Notes under the pieces: generated by a model
What the model was told of the DNA's origin: nothing
The model's input: only the letters and a program-made list of their open reading frames with translations
Database searches by the model: none
NCBI RefSeq assembly: GCF_009734185.1
Contig: NZ_CP046393.1
Coordinates: forward strand, 1,356,501 to 1,420,500
DNA length: 64,000 nt
Source of the DNA: Commensalibacter melissae
GTDB lineage: Bacteria > Pseudomonadota > Alphaproteobacteria > Acetobacterales > Acetobacteraceae
Direction of reading: 5' to 3'
Shown here: positions 55,913-64,000 of the stretch, one piece after another
Numbering within the stretch: the stretch's first letter is position 1
How the letters are laid out: every line of letters starts with the position of its first letter
Program-made: the position numbers and the translations under genes

Positions 55913-56920
55913 ATGGTTATACATCAGCATTTATCCATTCCAACCTTACAATTTGATCAATATCTTTTACGATTGATCCAAAAAAAGGATATCAAAAGCA
56001 TACATAATCATATTAATGATTGGAATATTGCAAAAATGCTGAGTGACGTGCCATTTCCTTACTCACAAGAATTATTGGAAAAATGGTTTGAAACCACCCT
56101 TCAGCAAATCAAGGCAGGACAATCCTATCACTTTTCAATTATCGATACACAAACCAATCCGGACACAGTTGTAGGTTGTATAGGTTTAACCCTGAATATG
56201 GCAGAACAATCTGCCAAAATAGGATATTGGGTTGCTCAGAGATACTGGGGCAATAATATCGCTACCCGAGCCTTGAAACGCTTAACAAATTGGGCGTTAG
56301 CCAATCTAAATATCAATTACATTCATGCCACTGCCGCTGATGACAATATTGCCTCTATAACGGTTTTGAAAAAATGTGATTTTCAACCCTATGGTCAGGG
56401 CAAGGAGAAATTTTTAGCTCGTGCTGTTGAACAACCCGTCTCATATTTCCTTTTACAACGGGAAGATATTTGTCCCAACAATCTCACACCCAATCAAAAT
56501 ATTTATACATCAAAAGAAAAAAAAATATTATTAGTTGTAGCCGCCGCACTTATTGATATTGAAGGTAGGCTTTTACTCGCCCGTCGTCCGGAGGGAAAAT
56601 CAATGGCAGGAATGTGGGAATTTCCGGGCGGAAAAGTTGAACCTGGGGAAACACCTGAAACAGCATTGATTCGAGAATTGAAAGAAGAAATAAATGTCGA
56701 TATTTCTAAAAGCTGTCTCGCCCCATTCACATTCGCATCCCATGAATATCAGGATTTTCATTTATTGATGCCATTATATGTATGTCATCGTTGGAAAAAT
56801 GACCCCATACCAAGAGAAAAACAGCAACTTGCATGGGTTACCGCCAATGAGCTTGACCGTTATCTTGTCTTGGAGGCTGACAAACCATTTATTCCACTCT
56901 TGAAGGATTTACTCTTCTAA
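55913..56920 (+). CDS. Fusion of a GNAT acetyltransferase and a MutT-type Nudix hydrolase
   Basis: 335 aa in two halves. Residues 1-185 are a RimJ/RimL-like GNAT domain (KIGYWVAQRYWGNNIATRALKRL, then ATAADDNIASITVLKKCDF). Residues 205-335 are a MutT domain: LLLARRPEGKSMAGMWEFPGG and the Nudix box from GKVEPGE through RELKEEINV. The usual Gly of the box end is Asn here; all Glu and Arg are kept. MutT cleans oxidised dGTP. The two activities may be unrelated or joined for nucleotide or protein repair. It overlaps the convergent lactonase gene by 12 bp at the stops. Confidence 0.88.
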   Translation: MVIHQHLSIPTLQFDQYLLRLIQKKDIKSIHNHINDWNIAKMLSDVPFPYSQELLEKWFETTLQQIKAGQSYHFSIIDTQTNPDTVVGCIGLTLNMAEQSAKIGYWVAQRYWGNNIATRALKRLTNWALANLNINYIHATAADDNIASITVLKKCDFQPYGQGKEKFLARAVEQPVSYFLLQREDICPNNLTPNQNIYTSKEKKILLVVAAALIDIEGRLLLARRPEGKSMAGMWEFPGGKVEPGETPETALIRELKEEINVDISKSCLAPFTFASHEYQDFHLLMPLYVCHRWKNDPIPREKQQLAWVTANELDRYLVLEADKPFIPLLKDLLF

Positions 56921-57820
56921 TCTTACCTCGTCAGGAATATGAAAAATATTCTGCCTTTTTCCAGCAATATTATTGTCAAAAGTGAATAAGACACCAGCTT
57001 TTGGATATTTTTCAAGATCTTTTTTTGATATTTTGGCACGTGCCGATGTAACAAAAGCCGTTTTTAAATCATTACCACCAAAAGCTATTTTGGTTAAATT
57101 CGGACAAGGAAAATCTATTGATTTCAATTTTTGTCCATCAGAGGAATAGACATTTATTTTATGTCCTTGATAAAGACAAACCCACAGATTGTTCTCGCAA
57201 TCAAGCGCCATGCCATCAGGATATCCTTCCATTTCTTTTAAAAAAAGTCGTTTGTTTGCAAGTTTTTGCCCATCTTCAATATCAAACGAAAAAATTTCAT
57301 GTGCATTGGAATGACTGCAATATAGGATCTGTTTGTCTTCATCAATTACAGGCCCATTAAGTACCGCATATTCCCTATCCTGCCTTATTACATAAGGTTT
57401 AGCCTGATCCCATTTTAACAAATAGAGCGATCCTGTTAATTTTTTTTCTTTTTCATCCATTGATCCAAACCAAAGTTGACCTTTGGCATCAATATATCCA
57501 TCATTAATTCGATTATTTGGAAATTTTTCCTCTAAGGGATAAAATAACGTCACACTGCCATTAAATAGGCTAAACCAATATAAACCGTCTTCCATACCGC
57601 ATAAATAAACAGATCGATTGGTTGGAAAAAAAAATGTAGGTTTCTTGTGAGTATTCCAGCTTTTCTTCTGATTGTCATTTAAGCGGTATTGATGAATTTT
57701 TTTGCCCTCAATATCAACAAAATAAACCGCTTTTTCAGAGGCATTCCACATAACCCCCTCCCCCAATTCTGATTGGATTTCCCAAATGGCGGATGGACAT
57801 GACGAATTAATTGTAATCAT
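56909..57820 (-). CDS. SMP-30/gluconolactonase family protein
   Basis: 303-aa six-bladed beta-propeller, no signal peptide. The metal ligands of the family are visible: Glu21 (LGEGVMW), the NDGYID motif, Asn in VLNGPVID and Asp in YPDGMALD. These enzymes hydrolyse sugar lactones such as gluconolactone or a pentonolactone, fitting sugar oxidation in acetic acid bacteria (inference). It is cytoplasmic by sequence. The exact lactone is unknown. It overlaps the GNAT-MutT gene tail to tail. Confidence 0.88.
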   Translation of the reverse strand: MITINSSCPSAIWEIQSELGEGVMWNASEKAVYFVDIEGKKIHQYRLNDNQKKSWNTHKKPTFFFPTNRSVYLCGMEDGLYWFSLFNGSVTLFYPLEEKFPNNRINDGYIDAKGQLWFGSMDEKEKKLTGSLYLLKWDQAKPYVIRQDREYAVLNGPVIDEDKQILYCSHSNAHEIFSFDIEDGQKLANKRLFLKEMEGYPDGMALDCENNLWVCLYQGHKINVYSSDGQKLKSIDFPCPNLTKIAFGGNDLKTAFVTSARAKISKKDLEKYPKAGVLFTFDNNIAGKRQNIFHIPDEVRLEE

Positions 57821-58022
57821 TATAAACCCCTTTTTGAAAGGCTTTTTAAATTAAACAAAAAGAAATTCAATATTTGCAATAATAATTATTTTAACATAAA
57901 ACTGTTTATACTAAACATTTACTTTGGAATTTTCTTAAACAATTCTTAATTTTAAATATAATTCTCTGTAATTTTTCAATACTTAAATATTGTAACTGTT
58001 TTAACAATTGGACTTTTGTAAA

Positions 58023-58781
58023 ATGACTCTAAATCCAACTGCTTCAATTATGGTTATCGGAAATGAAATTCTTTCAGGCCGTACCCAAGACGTGAATATA
58101 AATTATATTGCGAAAGGATTAACCTGTTCCGGAATTAAACTCATAGAAACCCGTATCATTCCTGATGATCAAAAAATAATCATCAAAACAGTTAATGAAT
58201 TACGTGCTGCATATGATTATGTGTTTTCTACAGGGGGAATCGGTCCTACCCATGATGATATAACTTCCGAGGCTATAGCAGAAGCGTTTGGTGTACCCAA
58301 TCCAATTCATCCAGAAATATCCCGATTATTGGAAGAACATATTGGCAAGGAAAAATATAATGACGCCCATAGAAAAATGGCTCGTTTCCCATTAGGGGCT
58401 ACACCCATTCCTAATCCTGTATCCGTAGCGCCGGGATATGTAATCAACAATGTATATGTTATGGCTGGCGTTCCCCAAATCATGCGTGCAATGTTTGATC
58501 AAATATTGCCCACCTTACACCATGGCAAGCCAATTGTTTCAAAAAGCTGGTACGCTCTTCATGCCTCTGAAGGTAAAATTGCGCATGATCTAGCACATAT
58601 ACAGGATCAGTTTCATAACCTTGATATTGGATCCTATCCATTTTACAAAAATGAAGATCAAAATGGAATAGCATTAGTTGTCAAAGGTCAGGATCAAGAT
58701 GCTATTCAGCGTGCCGCTCAACAAATCCATCAGTTGTTTATCCGGATGGGATACGACCCGCAAGAGGGTGAGCCCATTTAA
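58023..58781 (+). CDS. CinA-like molybdopterin-binding domain protein
   Basis: About 252 aa. A TTG at 58008 opens the frame, but the ATG at 58023 (MTLNPTASIMVIGNEIL) is chosen. It is a MoaB/MogA-like domain with IGNEILSGRTQDVN, STGGIGPTHDDITSEAIA and PGYVINNVYVMAGVP; the C-terminal nicotinamide deamidase domain of full CinA is absent. Short forms of this type are annotated as competence/damage-inducible protein A; they may have ADP-ribose or molybdopterin-related activity. It converges on accA with 12 bp between. Confidence 0.88.
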   Translation: MTLNPTASIMVIGNEILSGRTQDVNINYIAKGLTCSGIKLIETRIIPDDQKIIIKTVNELRAAYDYVFSTGGIGPTHDDITSEAIAEAFGVPNPIHPEISRLLEEHIGKEKYNDAHRKMARFPLGATPIPNPVSVAPGYVINNVYVMAGVPQIMRAMFDQILPTLHHGKPIVSKSWYALHASEGKIAHDLAHIQDQFHNLDIGSYPFYKNEDQNGIALVVKGQDQDAIQRAAQQIHQLFIRMGYDPQEGEPI

Positions 58782-58793
58782 ACCCAGGTTTAA

Positions 58794-59750
58794 TTAGTTT
58801 ATTTCCTCACGCCCCATAGCGAGGAACTTATTTCTACGTTTAGCCTGAAGAACCTGTTCTGGAACTAAGGCGAGTTCGCCAAATGCAGCTTCAATCGCCT
58901 TTTGAACATTACTGATCGCAGTTTCTGGATCTCGTTGCGCTCCACCAACCGGTTCCTCGATAATTTGATCAATTAATTTGAATTTCAACAAATCCTGAGC
59001 CGTCAAACGTAATGCGCCTGCCGCCTGAGCCGCTTGTGATGCATCCCGCCATAATATGGAGGAACAAGCCTCAGGAGAAATAACTGAATAAATCGCATGT
59101 TCAAGCATCAGAATTTTGTCAGCCGTTGCCAGAGCAATTGCCCCTCCCGATCCACCTTCACCAATGATAACGGAGACAATGGGAGTTGTTGCCCTAAGGC
59201 ATGTCTCAATTGATTTTGCAATGGCCTCAGCCTGACCATGTTGTTCCGCATCAATCCCAGGCCATGCTCCTGGCGTGTCAATCAACATGATAATCGGTAA
59301 ATTAAATTGTCCTGCCAGTTTAATTAAACGTTGAGCTTTTCTATATCCTTCAGGCCTGGCCATCCCAAAATTATGCTTTAGTCTTGTATCAAGATCGGAA
59401 CCTCGCTCTATCCCGATCACAATAACAGATTGCCCTTTGAATCTTCCCAATCCACCGATAATGGCATGATCTTCTGCATAAAGACGGTCCCCTGCCAATG
59501 GCATGAAGTTTTCAATCATACCTTTAATATAATCCAAAGCATGCGGACGTTGCGCATGTCGTGACACCTGAACTTTTTGCCAGGGTGTTAGTTTGTTATA
59601 TATAACTCGCAGCTGTTTTTCAGCCTTTTCCGTAAGCGTTTGCAATTCTTCGGCAATATTAATTTCTGTGGCGGTTTCAACACGTTGCAATTCATAAATT
59701 TTATTTTCGAGTTCTGCAACGGATTTTTCAAAGTCCAAAAATTGACGCAT
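58794..59750 (-). CDS. accA: Acetyl-CoA carboxylase carboxyltransferase subunit alpha
   Basis: 318 aa. Carboxyltransferase signatures GDRLYAEDHAIIGGLGRF, DTPGAWPGIDAEQHGQAEAIA and VIGEGGSGGAIALATAD are all present. It pairs with AccD to carboxylate acetyl-CoA, the first step of fatty acid synthesis. It follows xerD on the same strand with a ~106-bp gap. Confidence 0.96.
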   Translation of the reverse strand: MRQFLDFEKSVAELENKIYELQRVETATEINIAEELQTLTEKAEKQLRVIYNKLTPWQKVQVSRHAQRPHALDYIKGMIENFMPLAGDRLYAEDHAIIGGLGRFKGQSVIVIGIERGSDLDTRLKHNFGMARPEGYRKAQRLIKLAGQFNLPIIMLIDTPGAWPGIDAEQHGQAEAIAKSIETCLRATTPIVSVIIGEGGSGGAIALATADKILMLEHAIYSVISPEACSSILWRDASQAAQAAGALRLTAQDLLKFKLIDQIIEEPVGGAQRDPETAISNVQKAIEAAFGELALVPEQVLQAKRRNKFLAMGREEIN

Positions 59751-59856
59751 GATTATAAAAGATTACCAATTAAACGTTAATAACAGATCAGTGTAATGTA
59801 TATTATCAATCAAATAAATTTTTAATTGTATAAATTACAATATTTTTTTAATAAAA

Positions 59857-60750
59857 TTATTTTTTCATACTCAGGGGATGAAAATCCTGCACTATTTTTT
59901 TTAGGTGTTCAGTCTGTAAATGGGTATAAATTTGTGTCGTCGAAATATCAGCATGCCCCAACATCATCTGCAATGAACGCAAATCTGCCCCATGTGCCAA
60001 CATATGACTGGCAAATGAATGACGTAAAACATGGGGAGACAGCCTGCAAGGATCAAGATTGGCCTTTAATGCGACTTCGAACAATATTTTATCAAATCCC
60101 TGCCGCGTTAAATGATTTTGCGGGTTTCGTCCAGGAAACAGAAAGACACTCTTTAAACTCGCATCATTTTTTTTAAGCACCAATGCCGCTTTTACCGCTG
60201 CATCTGAAACAGGTATTAACCTTTCACGTCTGCCTTTTCCGTATATTCGCAAAATTTTTGTTGCTTGCTGAATCTGGTCCTTGCGCAGAGATAACAACTC
60301 AGATATGCGTAATCCCGAACTATACAGAATTTCCAAAGCTGCCTTGGCAACAAGTGACCGTCTGTAATCGTCAAGGAATTCACTTGCTGATAACAGGTTA
60401 AAAACTTCCTGTTCGCTCAGATATTTGGGTAATGATTGTGGCAAAGAGGGGGATTGCATTAAATAAGTGGGATCATCGGAGCGAATATTCTCCTGAACCA
60501 AAAAACCATAAAACTGACGCAGACATGATAACCTTCTTATTGCTGTTCGCGCTGTTTTTCCCTCTCGACCCAAAAATTCAAAATATTGATGAATATCACG
60601 TTTAGAAACCCTGTCTATTTCTAGATCTCTGGCTTGCAAATAATCCATAAAATCTTTTAAATCAGTTTGATACGCCTGATATGTATTTGCGGTAACCCCT
60701 CTCTCTGCCACCAGCATTTCCAAAAAGAAATCAATCAGATCCCTGTTCAT
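59857..60750 (-). CDS. xerD: Tyrosine recombinase XerD
   Basis: 297 aa, a normal Xer size. N-terminal SAM-like domain (ANTYQAYQTDLKDFMDYL); catalytic domain with Arg in SSGLRISELL, Lys in IYGKGRRERL, HVLRH, and the HADIST...IYTH segment with the nucleophilic Tyr. It resolves chromosome dimers at dif with XerC and FtsK. The closing DFHPLSMKK and housekeeping context make XerD more likely than a phage integrase. It starts 14 bp after the small membrane protein gene. Confidence 0.92.
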   Translation of the reverse strand: MNRDLIDFFLEMLVAERGVTANTYQAYQTDLKDFMDYLQARDLEIDRVSKRDIHQYFEFLGREGKTARTAIRRLSCLRQFYGFLVQENIRSDDPTYLMQSPSLPQSLPKYLSEQEVFNLLSASEFLDDYRRSLVAKAALEILYSSGLRISELLSLRKDQIQQATKILRIYGKGRRERLIPVSDAAVKAALVLKKNDASLKSVFLFPGRNPQNHLTRQGFDKILFEVALKANLDPCRLSPHVLRHSFASHMLAHGADLRSLQMMLGHADISTTQIYTHLQTEHLKKIVQDFHPLSMKK

Positions 60751-60764
60751 GATTTATTCAAAAT

Positions 60765-61073
60765 CTATTGATTGGGCATTGTATTCAACGCATTTCCAGG
60801 AACTTTTCCAGGCTGGGGAATTGTTGGAGTGTTCATAGGAGCAGGCGCTGAAGCATTATGAGCGTTTGCATTGTTGTAGGGAACGATAATGGGGGGAGCG
60901 CCAGGGACAACAGGTACAGATGGCAAGGTTGTATGTTGCTGGGCTTTGGGAATGGAAATAACCTTGTGAACTTCTCTGATCGGCGTTTCGGGTGTTTGCA
61001 AGCCAAAAAACACTACCCCTGCCACAAGCAATATAACTATTAATCCAAAGAGAATAACAAATAATCGACGCAT
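60765..61073 (-). CDS. Small membrane-anchored Pro/Asn-rich protein, function unknown
   Basis: 102 aa. A short basic start (MRR), one membrane helix (LFVILFGLIVILLVAGVVFF, residues 4-23), then a low-complexity region of Pro, Ala, Asn and Thr that should reach into the periplasm. No family is recognised. It is probably co-transcribed with xerD and accA (14-bp gap to xerD). A periplasmic spacer or envelope-complex partner is only a guess. Confidence 0.65.
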   Translation of the reverse strand: MRRLFVILFGLIVILLVAGVVFFGLQTPETPIREVHKVISIPKAQQHTTLPSVPVVPGAPPIIVPYNNANAHNASAPAPMNTPTIPQPGKVPGNALNTMPNQ

Positions 61074-61236
61074 TATGGCTTCCTGATGTAAAATTACTCG
61101 TTGATGTTTTAATAATAACAGCTTGATTTCATACCATACTACAATTAATTTTTAATAGTCTGGATTTTATAAATTCTTTCAAAAATTAAATAAAATCTCA
61201 ATTTATCAATTTTTATTCCTGTATTTGATCGACCAC

Positions 61237-62889
61237 ATGACTGATATACCTAGCAAATTACTAAATCGACCACTTGTTTTAATCGGTCTGATGGGGGCTG
61301 GAAAAACAACGATTGGTAAAAAAATTGCAGACTTGCTTTCCATACCCTTCATCGATTCGGATAAAGAAATAGAAATTACGGCTGGATGCAGTATCGCCGA
61401 TATTTTCGAACAATATGGAGAAGAGGAATTCCGTCGTGTGGAAAACCAGGTTATCCAACGTTTATTGGATCAAGCCCCCTTGATTCTCGCAACAGGTGGT
61501 GGAGCTTACATGCATCCGAAGACAAGAAAAACCTTAAAGGAAAAAGCAACCACCCTTTGGCTACATTGTGATCTGGAAACACTTTTCAAGCGCGTTTCCA
61601 AAAATACCAACCGCCCCTTATTGAATGTCAATAATAAAAAAGAAATACTCTCCTCCCTTATGGAAAAACGTTACCCTGTCTATGCCGAGGCAGATATTGT
61701 CGTTGAATGTAAGGATAAAGACATTGATACAACAATTAATCTTGTTATCTCAGCTCTAGAAAATTCAAGTAAAATGCATATTTTACCCATAACCCTGTCA
61801 AAAAATCATTACGACGTAATCATTGGTTCTGATATATTACAGCAATGTGGAACACTGATTTTACCTTTATTAAAGCAAAAGAAAGTTTTTATTCTGGCGG
61901 ATCAGACAGTTGCCGACCTTCATCTGGACAAACTTATCCATAGTCTTGATTTAGTACACGTAAATTATGAAGTTATCCTGCTTCCTCCTGGGGAAAAAAC
62001 AAAATCCTTTCAATATTATGAAAAAGTCACGCAAACATTGTTAGAAAAAGGGGTTGAGCGAAATTCAACGATTTTGGCATTCGGTGGTGGTGTTACAGGA
62101 GATTTGGCAGGATTTTCAGCTGCCACCGTGTTACGTGGAGTGCCATTCATTCAAATCCCCACCACCCTGCTTTCTCAAGTCGATTCTTCCGTAGGCGGAA
62201 AAACCGGTATCAATACATCGGTGGGTAAGAATCTGCTTGGGGCCTTTTACCAACCAGAAGCCGTTCTCGCAGATACAAAGATTTTGGACACACTCCCTCA
62301 AAGAGAATTACAGGCAGGTTATGCAGAAATTGTTAAAGCTGGTTTGATCAATGATCCAGAATTATTCAAATGGTGTGAAAAAAACGGTAAAAAAATCATA
62401 AGTAAAGAACATGCTTGTCTGGCCAAGGCCATCGAAATGGCTTGTCAATTTAAAGCAAGGGTTATTCAAAATGATGAATATGAACAGCAATCGACAGGCA
62501 GAAACCTCCTGAATCTCGGTCACAGCTTGGGACATACCCTGGAAGCGGAACTGGGTTATGATGGTCGTTTACTGCACGGAGAAGCCGTTGCACTGGGTTG
62601 CTGCCTGATTTTCAAATTATGCACTCAAATGGGAATATGTCCGGAGAAAGACACACAACGTGTCATTCATCATTTCGAATCTGTAAACCTACCTGTTACA
62701 ATAAAAAGGCTTCCCCAACCCATACGGGCCTCAAATCTTCTTAATCATTTGAAACATGATAAAAAAAGCCAAAACAATAAAATAACGTTTATACTTGTCA
62801 ATGGGATAGGAAAAGCTTTCACATCACAAGATGTTAGTGAAAAACAGCTGTACAATCTCCTAATCGAGGACGGTTGTATACAGGACTAA
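61237..62889 (+). CDS. aroKB: Bifunctional shikimate kinase / 3-dehydroquinate synthase
   Basis: About 550 aa. Residues 1-170 are shikimate kinase: Walker A IGLMGAGKTTIGKK, FIDSDKEIE, and the GGGAYM segment. Residues 185-550 are 3-dehydroquinate synthase: ILAFGGGVTGDLAGFSAATVLRG, QVDSSVGGKTGIN, and the metal-binding NLGHSLGHTLEAE. In most bacteria these are two adjacent genes; here no stop separates them. The frame opens at TTG 61225, but the ATG at 61237 gives the normal kinase N-terminus. It serves two steps of aromatic amino acid synthesis. Confidence 0.94.
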   Translation: MTDIPSKLLNRPLVLIGLMGAGKTTIGKKIADLLSIPFIDSDKEIEITAGCSIADIFEQYGEEEFRRVENQVIQRLLDQAPLILATGGGAYMHPKTRKTLKEKATTLWLHCDLETLFKRVSKNTNRPLLNVNNKKEILSSLMEKRYPVYAEADIVVECKDKDIDTTINLVISALENSSKMHILPITLSKNHYDVIIGSDILQQCGTLILPLLKQKKVFILADQTVADLHLDKLIHSLDLVHVNYEVILLPPGEKTKSFQYYEKVTQTLLEKGVERNSTILAFGGGVTGDLAGFSAATVLRGVPFIQIPTTLLSQVDSSVGGKTGINTSVGKNLLGAFYQPEAVLADTKILDTLPQRELQAGYAEIVKAGLINDPELFKWCEKNGKKIISKEHACLAKAIEMACQFKARVIQNDEYEQQSTGRNLLNLGHSLGHTLEAELGYDGRLLHGEAVALGCCLIFKLCTQMGICPEKDTQRVIHHFESVNLPVTIKRLPQPIRASNLLNHLKHDKKSQNNKITFILVNGIGKAFTSQDVSEKQLYNLLIEDGCIQD

Positions 62890-63190
62890 AATTGTTGCAT
62901 ATAAAACACATGAATTAATTCTAATCAATAAAGTATATATGAAAGATTGTCATTCAATAAAATCTTTTATAAATTGCCGAATATCTGAAAATCTTTATAG
63001 AAATTAGAAGGTAAAGACCTTTTCTGTGTTTTTTTAGTTACATTACATTAATAACTATAATCACCGCATTAAAATTCTTCTAATTTTTCAAAGATATAGA
63101 TTATAGTAAATTATAGAGTATAAATTTAAAGAGCTTCCGCCTTAATTGGCGGTCTATCGCTCGAAACTTATAAAAGAAGGATGTGTCAAG
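62890..63190 (+). other. AT-rich leader region of the second OmpA-like gene
   Basis: 301 bp. Most is plain AT-rich DNA. Near the end lies the stem-loop described at 63131-63162, and GAAGG sits 11 nt before the ATG at 63191. No clear terminator for aroKB is seen just after its stop. Confidence 0.5.
63131..63162 (+). promoter_or_regulatory. Stem-loop in the 5' leader of the OmpA-like gene
   Basis: CCGCC-TTAATT-GGCGG is nested inside GAGC/GCTC. It ends 28 bp before the start codon. GC-rich in a very AT-rich stretch, it may stabilise the mRNA or be a target for a regulatory RNA, as with many outer-membrane protein leaders. Confidence 0.5.
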
Positions 63191-64000
63191 ATGCGTCTTC
63201 GCACTGCATTGCTTGCAACGACTTTCGCGGTTGCTACTCCCGCCGCAGCGATGGCTAGCACAATTACTGGCCCTTATGTTAGCTTAGGTGGCGGTTATAA
63301 CCTTGTTCAAACACAACATGCCCATTTCAAAAATGGTACCAATGCCGGTGGCAGGCTTGATAACGGTAAGGGAACCTCATCAAAACTGCGCCATAATACC
63401 GGTTTCACAACCATGGGTTCTTTTGGTTGGGGATTTGGTAACGGTCTCCGCGTGGAAGTTGAAGGTGTCTATAACTACTCCAACATCAGCGGACGTCATG
63501 GAACCCCTGTTTCCGCATACAAAACCAAAGGACATGACCAAGGTTATGGCGGATTGATCAATGTTCTTTATGATATTGACTTGCGTCAATTCGGCATTGA
63601 CGTCCCTGTCACCCCATTCGTGGGTATTGGTGCCGGTTATCTCTGGCAAAATATGGCTCCATTAGATACAGTTTACCGTAATGGCAATAAAAACCGTATC
63701 GGTGGAACAGGTGGAAGCTTTGCCTATCAAGGTATCGTCGGTGCCGCCTATGATATCCCAGGCGTTCCAGGATTGGCAGTTACAACTGAATACCGTATGA
63801 TGGGTCAATTGGATGATCATCGTTCATACAATTCAAGTGCATGGGTTGGCGGAAATCATTATAACAGCCACAGAGGCGTTAAAATGGATCACCGCTTCAA
63901 TCATCAATTTATTCTGGGTCTGCGTTATGCATTTGACACCGCACCACCAGCACCTCCTCCAGCTCCACCAACTGTAGTTGCTCCACCACAACCATCTGTA
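63191..64000 (+). CDS. OmpA-family outer membrane protein (partial, cut by window end)
   Basis: 270 codons open to the right edge with no stop. Signal peptide 1-22 or so (MRLRTALLATTFAVATPAAAMA). The barrel shows GPYVSLGGGYN, FGNGLRVEVEGVYNY, GYGGLINVLYDIDLR, FVGIGAGYLW, GGSFAYQGIVGAAYD and FILGLRYAFDTA, then an Ala-Pro hinge (APPAPPPAPPT). A C-terminal OmpA domain is expected beyond the window. It is a paralogue of the gene at 2204, but uses more GC-rich, uniform codons, as highly expressed outer-membrane proteins do. Confidence 0.88.
   Translation, partial: MRLRTALLATTFAVATPAAAMASTITGPYVSLGGGYNLVQTQHAHFKNGTNAGGRLDNGKGTSSKLRHNTGFTTMGSFGWGFGNGLRVEVEGVYNYSNISGRHGTPVSAYKTKGHDQGYGGLINVLYDIDLRQFGIDVPVTPFVGIGAGYLWQNMAPLDTVYRNGNKNRIGGTGGSFAYQGIVGAAYDIPGVPGLAVTTEYRMMGQLDDHRSYNSSAWVGGNHYNSHRGVKMDHRFNHQFILGLRYAFDTAPPAPPPAPPTVVAPPQPSV

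Noticed and set aside
59826-60176. 116-codon frame antisense to xerD
   Set aside because: Shadow of a well-supported recombinase gene; no start signal or family features.
59857-60750. Tyrosine recombinase as a sign of a prophage or integrative element
   Set aside because: Length, sequence style and placement with accA fit chromosomal XerD; no phage genes, tRNA or attachment repeats nearby.

Overview
The window is chromosomal DNA of an AT-rich alphaproteobacterium. Several things point to the Acetobacteraceae (acetic acid bacteria), most likely an insect-gut type such as Commensalibacter; this is inference from gene content, not a database match. The signs are the ribF-ileS-lspA-bamF order, bamF (DUF3035), a cysteine-free Rrf2 regulator facing cysK, an RNase E ending in a Gly-Trp-Trp motif, argD-argF-hslO, xseB-ispA-tlyA, a fused shikimate kinase/dehydroquinate synthase and a GNAT-MutT fusion. 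Nearly all DNA is housekeeping. I see no insertion sequence, prophage, CRISPR array, rRNA or tRNA.

Layout. 1-6.6 kb: tail of a probable topA, an S41 protease, an OmpA-type barrel protein, cysK with a divergent Rrf2 regulator, and two exported proteins with basic tails. 6.6-20.5 kb: parE, then a long minus-strand block (fumC, a lone nuoM, mutL, bamF, lspA, ileS, ribF, tatA, a CHAP lipoprotein, recX). 20.6-25.1 kb: argD-argF-hslO and an unknown lipoprotein. 25.1-30.1 kb: lutABC (L-lactate oxidation) and a DsbD/ScsB-like thiol reductase, both on minus. 30.2-36.4 kb: hrpB, an HtrA-like protease, and a tandem pair of related outer-membrane proteins. 36.4-42.6 kb: the rod-shape operon mreB-mreC-mreD-mrdA-rodA plus a DUF3293 gene. 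43.1-49.2 kb: a glycine-zipper lipoprotein, leuA, a Tat-exported amidase and rne. 49.3-57 kb: an NsrR-like regulator, aspS, an amino-acid permease, tusA, xseB-ispA-tlyA, and the GNAT-MutT fusion. 57-64 kb: an SMP-30 lactonase, a CinA-like protein, accA-xerD with a small membrane protein, aroKB, and the start of a second OmpA-type protein cut by the window end.

How it fits together. Much of the window serves the envelope: rod elongation, lipoprotein maturation and barrel assembly (lspA, bamF), peptidoglycan hydrolysis (Tat-type amidase, CHAP lipoprotein), periplasmic proteolysis and redox control, and several outer-membrane barrels. Metabolic genes cover cysteine, arginine, leucine, aromatic amino acid, isoprenoid and fatty acid synthesis plus lactate use, so the organism looks biosynthetically competent. 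The more interesting points are the lone nuoM with all proton-channel residues, two Rrf2 regulators of different type (one with unusual cysteine spacing and a palindrome in front), a predicted non-discriminating aspartyl-tRNA synthetase, the strong hairpin before leuA, and the G9 tract in ispA.
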